Below, piece by piece: positions 6,824-11,089 of a stretch of DNA of 11,089 bases (position 1 is its first letter; every line of letters begins with the position of its first letter). Under the pieces are notes generated by a model, which made no database searches, was not told the DNA's origin, and saw nothing but the letters and a program-made list of their open reading frames with translations. Both the position numbers and the translations under genes were made by a program. This DNA is from an uncultured Collinsella sp. (GTDB taxonomy: Bacteria > Actinomycetota > Coriobacteriia > Coriobacteriales > Coriobacteriaceae): contig UROO01000060.1 in NCBI GenBank assembly GCA_900549555.1, positions 1 to 11,089 of the forward strand, written 5' to 3'.

Positions 6824-8725
6824 GTGAAGACCTGTGATTGCCTCACATATGTACGGCTTAATTTAGAAGTTCTTGCGCGCAACCGGGGAATTATGTTGCT
6901 GACGGCGCTGCTCGCGCTCGTATTCTGCATCCCGGTATTTCTATCCGTTCCAACGGGAGCAGATTATCTATATGGTAGAGTTTCCATCGAAGACCAGAGA
7001 GCCCTTTTGGTCTCTCAAGTCTCTGACGGCGTTTATGACACTGCCCCACAGGAGCTCAACAGCATCATTGCCGACGAAAGGGCATGTCTTGATCGAGCGC
7101 TTGAAAGCAAGGCAGACTCCAGAGGGTATTACGATGCGATTGCCGATTACGACAATCTATTGCTCAAGGAATACCGACTCGGTTATTTGAATGGTGTTGA
7201 TTCGGAGTTATCGCTTGAAGCCCAAGAGCGTCTTCCCAGAGCCATATCAGTGCTGACCTATCCGGAATCGTACGACTCAACGACAAAAATGCCTGGGATG
7301 ATTCTCCTCGCATATTATTGCGGCGCTGTTCCTGCAATAGCGTGGCTTTTGGTTCCGGTTCTCGTCCTCTATATGTCGCTTGAGGGGGATGGAAAGCGGT
7401 TCTACGATCGAGCGTTGTTGTCAAAGTTAGAGATGAATGCATGCCGCGTTCTCGTCTCTGGTATTGCATCGATGCTGGTTTTGGTGCTGGCGTTGGCTCC
7501 CTGTTTTGTATTGGCAACGGTGTTTAACGGTGTAGGTCAGACAGAGTACCCGGTCGTATTCATTCAGTATGGTGACGTAGTCGAAAGAACTGTGTTAGTT
7601 CAGCTAGGGCTATTTGCCGTCTTTGAAGCTGTGCTGTCGATGATGTTTGCTTGCTTGGGCGTGTGCGTGTACGCCGGAAGCAGAAACAGGGCCATTTCGT
7701 CCATGGTGATCGCTCTTGTGGGGGGCATAAGCCAGCTTCCGTTTTATGCGAGCAAAGATGCTCCATGGCATGCGTTGTTGCCGTATATGGTGTCGAGCTA
7801 TTCCGTTTCTTCGCTTGCGCTTGGCGGCGCCTCTTACGCCAATGGGGCGGAGGTGTCTCTTGTTCCTGAAGCCAATGCATTGCACTGCGCCTTTGCCGTG
7901 GTGAGCACATTTGTTATTTGTGCGTTGGGAATCATCTCGTTTTCGCTTCTTAAAAGTAGGAATCGCTGGGCCTGGAACCAAATTCGCCCGGGCAGTTTGG
8001 GTGAGAAAAGCGTGCTATCCCTGTCGCTGGATACGTTGACGGTTGGAAATAATCAGCTCGTAAAGGGATTGCAGTTTGATATGCCCGCTGGCGAGATATG
8101 GGGTCTTGTCGCTCCAAATGGATATGGAAAGACAACGTTACTCAATACTCTTTGGGGAGACGCTGGGCAATCAGTCCGCGTGTTGGGTTCTCTCTGTTTT
8201 CATGCGAAAGCGTGCGTTGACTGTGAGCAAATGAGAAAGGTTTTCTTTTTAGTTCCGAACGGGCCGTCTCTATTGATTCGGCACATGACCGTTGCTTTCC
8301 ATCTCGATCGATGCAGGAAAATTTGGCATTCGCCTCGTACCTTGGATCAAGTGCTTAATCTCTTTGACTTGACTGAGTTGAAGAATATGCCCGTATCTAG
8401 GTTGTCTGACGGAAATAGACAATTGCTTAATGTTGCGATGGCCTATATGTCTTATTGCGAAGTCGTCCTTTTGGATGAGCCCATGAATGCGCTTGATGTG
8501 GGACATGTCGCAATCGTTTCGAATGCTCTTAGAGATGAAGCAGGTAGGGGAGCGCATGTCATTATCTCTTCCCATCTTATCGGGAATCTCGAATCGCTCT
8601 GCGATGGCTCCGTCTTGCTCACACGAGATGATTCGCACTTCGTTACTCGAGAAATGGGAGGTGATTCGAAATGGATCGGTAATGTGTACGCGCAGCTATT
8701 CAAGACGAACGACAACAAAAACTAG
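6824..8725 (+). CDS. Single-chain ABC-2-type transporter: permease fused to C-terminal ATPase
   Basis: 633 residues from GTG 6824, which has GGAGGT seven bases upstream; the in-frame ATG at 6737 lacks any ribosome-binding site. Helix 1 is at about 23-42, followed by a hydrophilic, probably external segment of about 115 residues (43-157) and five further helices between 159 and about 395, a topology like ABC-2 exporters. Residues about 400-633 are an ABC ATPase: Walker A APNGYGKTT (430-438, Lys436), signature LSDGN (527-531, altered from LSGGQ), Walker B LLDEP with Asp551-Glu552, and switch His584. The catalytic residues are present, so ATP hydrolysis is likely. The order permease-then-ATPase is the reverse of ABCG proteins; most bacterial ABC-2 systems keep the parts on separate chains. 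It probably acts as a homodimer. The stop is 15 bases before the small secreted protein gene, implying one operon. Export of, or immunity to, that product is inferred. Confidence 0.88.
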   Translation: MKTCDCLTYVRLNLEVLARNRGIMLLTALLALVFCIPVFLSVPTGADYLYGRVSIEDQRALLVSQVSDGVYDTAPQELNSIIADERACLDRALESKADSRGYYDAIADYDNLLLKEYRLGYLNGVDSELSLEAQERLPRAISVLTYPESYDSTTKMPGMILLAYYCGAVPAIAWLLVPVLVLYMSLEGDGKRFYDRALLSKLEMNACRVLVSGIASMLVLVLALAPCFVLATVFNGVGQTEYPVVFIQYGDVVERTVLVQLGLFAVFEAVLSMMFACLGVCVYAGSRNRAISSMVIALVGGISQLPFYASKDAPWHALLPYMVSSYSVSSLALGGASYANGAEVSLVPEANALHCAFAVVSTFVICALGIISFSLLKSRNRWAWNQIRPGSLGEKSVLSLSLDTLTVGNNQLVKGLQFDMPAGEIWGLVAPNGYGKTTLLNTLWGDAGQSVRVLGSLCFHAKACVDCEQMRKVFFLVPNGPSLLIRHMTVAFHLDRCRKIWHSPRTLDQVLNLFDLTELKNMPVSRLSDGNRQLLNVAMAYMSYCEVVLLDEPMNALDVGHVAIVSNALRDEAGRGAHVIISSHLIGNLESLCDGSVLLTRDDSHFVTREMGGDSKWIGNVYAQLFKTNDNKN

Positions 8726-8740
8726 GAGAGGAAGATAACC

Positions 8741-9094
8741 ATGAAACGACATATATCGAAGAACTTGGTGAAGGCATTGGCCGCATGTTTTATGCTTGCA
8801 CTGTCGATGGGCGCAATTCCCAATTATGCGACGGCGCAGCCAGATACGGGTTCTGTTGCACCTTGTCGTCTTGTGACGGCGGATGTCTTGGACACCTACA
8901 AATCGTTCTCCACCGCGAGCTACCCGAGCGAGAATGTTGATTGCTTCGACCAGACATACAAGAGGTTGTCTTTCAAAACCTCTTATTCTCGTACGGGGCA
9001 AACGATCCTCTATACAGGTGCAGCGTTAAGCCCACGCGGGAACGGAATGCCTGGGTTTGAGACGAAATATAAGTGCACATATCGTACCTGGTAG
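8741..9094 (+). CDS. Small Sec-secreted protein, unknown family (bacteriocin-like context)
   Basis: 117 residues. A classic signal peptide is visible: a basic start (MKRHISKNLVK), a hydrophobic core at about 12-26 and a probable cleavage after ATA at 30-32. This leaves a mature protein of about 85 residues with three cysteines (42, 68, 112), many Tyr/Ser/Thr, and an aromatic end, YKCTYRTW. There is no transmembrane segment, lipobox or LPxTG anchor, so release from the cell is expected. GAGG lies about ten bases before the ATG, and the gene follows the fused ABC gene by 15 bases, so the two are cotranscribed. I recognise no family. Gene order resembles lactococcin 972 loci (Sec-exported peptide plus membrane and ABC immunity proteins), but the motifs of that family are absent. 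It could be an antibacterial peptide, a signal, or a surface-acting ligand. Confidence 0.82.
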   Translation: MKRHISKNLVKALAACFMLALSMGAIPNYATAQPDTGSVAPCRLVTADVLDTYKSFSTASYPSENVDCFDQTYKRLSFKTSYSRTGQTILYTGAALSPRGNGMPGFETKYKCTYRTW

Positions 9095-9166
9095 ATAACC
9101 CTAGGACCAGATTCTCTCCGAATTACTTTGCGGAGGATTGATCTAACGCTGCCGCTCCTGCGTTTA

Positions 9167-9304
9167 TCTCAATCTGTAACACTTGGCTGGTAATAACGTT
9201 TCCATCTGTTTCAGATTGAGACTATTCAACTCGCACTATGTTGATCGTCTTGATCTGTAACAGCAAAACGGCGATTTTACCTCTACATGTTACAGATTGA
9301 GACG
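9167..9304. repeat. Four copies of a 14-bp motif in alternating orientation, 40-41 bp period
   Basis: TCTCAATCTGTAAC (9167-9180) and TCTTGATCTGTAAC (9248-9261) lie forward. GTTTCAGATTGAGA (9208-9221) and GTTACAGATTGAGA (9289-9302) are in reverse. Starts are 41, 40 and 41 bases apart, close to four helical turns. Each forward/reverse pair encloses exactly 27 bases of unrelated sequence. As RNA, the second pair forms a 16-bp stem (9246-9261 with 9289-9304) whose only two non-Watson-Crick positions are a U-G and a G-U wobble; the first pair has one U-U mismatch. It may be a protein-binding array, a pair of RNA hairpins or a small mobile repeat. Confidence 0.75.
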
Positions 9305-9329
9305 ATTGAAACCGTGGTAGCAAAGGATG

Positions 9330-9366
9330 CCGCGAAAGACCGCGAAAGAAGTACCTCTTCTGCGGT
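9330..9366 (+). repeat. Tandem decamer and bulged hairpin
   Basis: CCGCGAAAGA is repeated exactly in tandem at 9330-9349. The second copy forms a hairpin: ACCGC (9339-9343) with GCGGT (9362-9366) and AGAAG (9347-9351) with CTTCT (9357-9361), with a three-base bulge and a five-base loop. A short TTTT follows at about 9371. It could serve as a weak terminator. Confidence 0.35.
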
Positions 9367-9387
9367 GGTATTTTCACCTATCCGGCG

Positions 9388-9519
9388 CGCCCCAAATGCA
9401 AGTGAGTAGGCTTTTTGGAACCTGCCGAGCACATCGCGGTACATGCTCAATAAAACCGCAGGTCAGAGCTGTGGCGTTTTGGGGCGTGCTTGGCCTTTCG
9501 CAAAAAAGTCTACTCACTT
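9388..9519. repeat. Structured element with interleaved inverted repeats
   Basis: AAGTGAGTAGGCTTTTTGG (9400-9418) is matched in reverse complement at 9501-9519 (17 of 19 positions), bounding a 120-bp unit. A second pair, CGCCCCAAA (9388-9396) with TTTGGGGCG (9478-9486), is interleaved with the first rather than nested. Smaller dyads (ACCTGC/GCAGGT and GAGCA/TGCTC) lie inside. The ends look like those of a MITE-type repeat. The interleaving would give a pseudoknot or two competing folds if transcribed. Confidence 0.55.
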
Positions 9520-9545
9520 AGTTTCGCTAGAAGACCGCCATGAGC

Positions 9546-9585
9546 AAACCACCACAAAGGTGCCTGTCCCCTTTGTGGTGGTTTT
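9546..9585 (+). terminator. Strong hairpin with CCTGTCCC loop, terminator-like
   Basis: AAACCACCACAAAGG (9546-9560) pairs perfectly over 15 bp with 9570-9584 around a nine-base loop containing CCTGTCC, and the right arm runs into TTTT. It could terminate transcription entering from the left. The loop sequence recurs in the next hairpin, so it also behaves as a member of a repeat family. Confidence 0.5.
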
Positions 9586-9603
9586 GGCGTTTGCCCAGAT
9601 AAA

Positions 9604-9638
9604 ACCTGCCAGAATAAACCTGTCCCTTTTTGGTAGGT
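9604..9638. repeat. Second hairpin of the CCTGTCCC family
   Basis: ACCTGCCA (9604-9611) pairs with TGGTAGGT (9631-9638) over eight positions, one of them a G-U wobble, around a loop with CCTGTCCC. The right half (TCCCTTTTTGGTAGGTC, 9623-9639) recurs at 9763-9779 with one change (TCCCTTTTTGGTTGGTC), there without its left arm. The stem sequence differs from the 9546-9584 hairpin while the loop is kept, as in REP-like repeats. Confidence 0.45.
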
Positions 9639-9668
9639 CACGAGCGAGGATTTTCGGACGCTTGCTCG

Positions 9669-9736
9669 ACGAGAGTGGATAATCTCCCGCTTTTGGCGCG
9701 GACATAGGCCGAAAACGGGAGATTATCCACTCTCGT
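9669..9736. repeat. Long hairpin, 29-bp arms (21 perfect), MITE/REP-like
   Basis: The arms 9669-9697 and 9708-9736 are reverse complements with the outer 21 bp perfect (beginning ACGAGAGTGGATAATC) and two non-Watson-Crick positions in the inner eight, around a ten-base loop. Weaker pairing continues outwards, with GGAC at 9656-9659 against GTCC at 9746-9749. The hairpin sits between two 17-bp direct repeats (9623-9639 and 9763-9779). No T-run follows the right arm, so intrinsic termination is unlikely. Non-autonomous repeat mobility is the simplest reading. Confidence 0.7.
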
Positions 9737-9783
9737 GGTAAGCAAGTCCTCGTGTCATCCGTTCCCTTTTTGGTTGGTCGTGC

Positions 9784-9812
9784 TTGCACTTTAGCGTGCG
9801 ACAGCGGATAAT
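9784..9812 (+). promoter_or_regulatory. Candidate promoter for the DAHP synthase gene
   Basis: TTGCAC (9784-9789) and GATAAT (9807-9812) are separated by exactly 17 bases and lie 52 bases upstream of the ATG. The -10 box is one base from consensus; the -35 box is poor. No T-box, leader peptide or other aromatic-amino-acid control element is visible in the short leader. Confidence 0.4.
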
Positions 9813-9864
9813 GCCGAGCATTCGACAATTCACACTTTGACTTATTTGATTGAGGAGGCCCCGC

Positions 9865-10896
9865 ATGGCCATGGATTTCAAACGCAGGCTGCCGATTCCC
9901 ATGGAGATCCGCGAGGAAATGCCGCTTTCCGCCGAGCTTACCGCCAAAAAGCAGGCATTCGACGCCGAGGTCGCCAAGGTCTTTACCGGCGAGGACGCGC
10001 GCAAGGTGCTCATCATCGGCCCGTGCTCTGCCGACCGCGAGGACTCGGTGCTTGAGTACATGAACCGACTGGCCAAGGTCGCCGAGGAGGTCAAGGACAA
10101 GCTCATCATCATTCCGCGCGTCTACACCAACAAGCCGCGCACCAAGGGCACCGGCTACAAGGGTCTGCTGCACAACCCCGACCCCGAGGCGCCCGATGAC
10201 CTGCTCGAAGGCGTTAAGGCCATCCGCCACATGCACCTGCGCGTCATCGAGGAGACTGGCTTCTTTACCGCCGACGAGATGCTCTACCCCTCTAATTACC
10301 AGTACCTCGTCGACCTGCTGAGCTACGTTGCCGTCGGCGCGCGCTCGGTCGAAAACCAGGAGCATCGCTTGGTGTCGAGCGGCATTTCGGTGCCCGTCGG
10401 CATGAAGAACCCCACCGCCGGTTCCACCACCGTCATGCTCAACTCCATCTACGCCGCCCAGGCACATCAGAGCTTCATCTTCCGTAACTGGGAGGTTGAG
10501 TGCGACGGAAACCCGCTCGCACACGCCGTCATGCGCGGCTACATTGGTCTCGACGGTCGCACCTACCCCAATTACCACTACGAGCACCTGGAGCGCCTGG
10601 CCGAGCGTTATACCGAGCATGCCGGTTACGCCAACCCGGCGGCGGTCATCGACTGCAACCACGACAACTCGGGCAAGCGTCCGCTGGAGCAGTATCGCAT
10701 TTGCAAGGAGGTGCTCGACAGCTGCCGCCGCAACGAGTCCATCTCCAAGCTGGTCAAGGGCTTTATGATCGAGTCCTACCTGGAGGACGGCAACCAGCCG
10801 GTCGACGGCGGCGTCTTTGGCAAGTCGATCACCGACCCGTGCCTGGGCTGGGAAAAGACCGACTACCTCATCCACGAGATCGCGGAACGGATTTAG
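9865..10896 (+). CDS. aroF: 3-deoxy-7-phosphoheptulonate (DAHP) synthase, class I
   Basis: 343-residue cytoplasmic enzyme condensing phosphoenolpyruvate with erythrose 4-phosphate, the entry step of the shikimate pathway to aromatic amino acids. Typical class I (AroFGH) blocks are present: IIGPCSADRED with metal ligand Cys54, RVYTNKPRTKG near 104, GARSVENQEHR and PVGMKNPTAGS in the middle, DCNHDNSGK with metal ligand His266, MIESYLEDGNQP with Glu303, and ITDPCLGW with Asp324. These four correspond to the metal site of E. coli AroG. Length is close to the family's usual 350. The ATG at 9865 has AGGAGG six bases upstream; the ATG at 9871 is less well placed. High-GC codon use matches the ABC operon and contrasts with the block before it. 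The isozyme letter cannot be decided from sequence alone, so the symbol is a family label. Confidence 0.95.
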   Translation: MAMDFKRRLPIPMEIREEMPLSAELTAKKQAFDAEVAKVFTGEDARKVLIIGPCSADREDSVLEYMNRLAKVAEEVKDKLIIIPRVYTNKPRTKGTGYKGLLHNPDPEAPDDLLEGVKAIRHMHLRVIEETGFFTADEMLYPSNYQYLVDLLSYVAVGARSVENQEHRLVSSGISVPVGMKNPTAGSTTVMLNSIYAAQAHQSFIFRNWEVECDGNPLAHAVMRGYIGLDGRTYPNYHYEHLERLAERYTEHAGYANPAAVIDCNHDNSGKRPLEQYRICKEVLDSCRRNESISKLVKGFMIESYLEDGNQPVDGGVFGKSITDPCLGWEKTDYLIHEIAERI

Positions 10897-10972
10897 TTAC
10901 GCGGTTTTACCAAACGCCGTAACCGGCCGACGCTGCGCGGGCCGCATTAGGACAATCTGACGTTCGACTTCA

Positions 10973-10999
10973 AGGGCGCGACCAAAAGGTCAGCGCCCT
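10973..10999. terminator. Strong bulged hairpin between the two genes' ends
   Basis: AGGGCGCGACC (10973-10983) pairs with 10988-10999 around an AAAA loop, interrupted only by one bulged A. It sits between the end of the DAHP synthase gene and the minus-strand partial gene, whose stop codon lies within the arm. No T-run follows on either strand, so termination is possible but not canonical. Confidence 0.4.
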
Positions 11000-11089
11000 A
11001 TCGCTTCACGTCGCCTTGCCTCAAATGCGACCCGCTCGCTCATATGACCCAATCCGCTGTCAAGAGCCACAATGGCCCCGCCGACCGCT
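10990..11089 (-). CDS. C-terminal end of an unidentified gene (partial)
   Basis: On the minus strand a frame is open from the window edge to a TGA at 10992-10990, giving 32 residues that read like protein (GGAIVALDSGLGHMSERVAF, then a basic tail). Codons are GC-rich as in the neighbouring DAHP synthase gene. The rest of the gene lies outside the window, and I recognise no family from this tail. It would converge on the DAHP synthase gene, with the hairpin at 10973-10999 overlapping its stop. Confidence 0.4.
   Translation of the reverse strand, partial: AVGGAIVALDSGLGHMSERVAFEARRREAIGR

Larger units (their letters stand above)
9095..9864. other. Repeat-rich intergenic region, no gene supported
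   Basis: This 770-base stretch lies between the secreted-protein gene and the DAHP synthase gene. ORFs at 9327-9521 and 9443-9682 run through inverted repeats and have no recognisable product. The DNA is instead filled with structured repeats, listed separately. A weak CTCCG/CGGAG hairpin (9116-9135) without a T-run is the only terminator-like feature directly after the secreted-protein gene. Confidence 0.75.

Noticed and set aside
8741..9094. Assignment of the small protein to the lactococcin 972 family
   Set aside because: Gene context and a C-terminal Trp are suggestive, but I do not see the family's conserved His/Tyr-rich core, and the cysteines do not fit.
9167..9312. CRISPR array (a unit ends in GATTGAAAC, resembling some type I/III repeats)
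   Set aside because: The copies alternate in orientation, are only 14-16 bp and imperfect, the same-orientation interval is 81 bases, and no cas genes are present.
9327..9682. Plus-strand ORFs 9327-9521 and 9443-9682
   Set aside because: They run through inverted repeats, which constrain the sequence at DNA or RNA level. They lack ribosome-binding sites and recognisable products.
9514..10875. 453-codon minus-strand ORF
   Set aside because: It is antisense to the DAHP synthase gene and continues into the repeat region; it is a shadow of GC-rich codons.

Overview
The window reads as the end of a draft-assembly contig from a Gram-positive, moderately GC-rich gut actinobacterium. A Collinsella-like member of the Coriobacteriia is the best guess, based on the style of the DAHP synthase, the BceAB-type transporter and the membrane-bound LuxR regulator. 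This is inference, not a database result. Bases 1-45 are not genomic: they are the tail of an Illumina P5/i5 adapter followed by the complete Nextera read-1 transposon end. Genomic sequence starts at about base 46.

Layout. (1) 46-590: contig-edge DNA with no convincing gene, only a truncated reading frame and a doubtful small ORF. (2) 591-1580, minus strand: a two-domain protein fusing an N-terminal MutT-like Nudix hydrolase to a C-terminal Vsr-type mismatch endonuclease. (3) 1581-1728: a divergent regulatory region with two inverted repeats. (4) 1729-4750, plus strand: an ATPase and a ten-helix FtsX/BceB-like permease, overlapping by 11 bases and closed by a strong rho-independent terminator (4766-4796). 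(5) 4797-4966: a regulatory region with a perfect 10-bp dyad. (6) 4967-9094, plus strand: a more AT-rich block with three genes. These are a membrane-embedded regulator with two LuxR-type HTH domains, a single-chain ABC exporter (permease N-terminal, ATPase C-terminal), and a 117-residue Sec-secreted small protein 15 bases behind it. (7) 9095-9864: a long intergenic region packed with structured repeats. It holds a four-copy alternating motif at 40-41 bp period, a 120-bp element with interleaved inverted repeats, hairpins sharing a CCTGTCCC loop, and a 29-bp-arm hairpin. (8) 9865-10896, plus strand: class I DAHP synthase, first enzyme of the shikimate pathway. (9) 10990-11089, minus strand: the probable C-terminal end of an unidentified gene.

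The most interesting unit is the 4967-9094 block. A sensor-like regulator sits beside a fused exporter or immunity ABC protein that is tightly linked to a small secreted, three-cysteine protein. I recognise no family for the small protein. The arrangement recalls bacteriocin/immunity loci of the lactococcin 972 kind, but I see no sequence signature of that family. Its position between a housekeeping aro gene and a BceAB-type peptide-resistance transporter, its base composition and the repeat cluster downstream fit an acquired accessory cassette.
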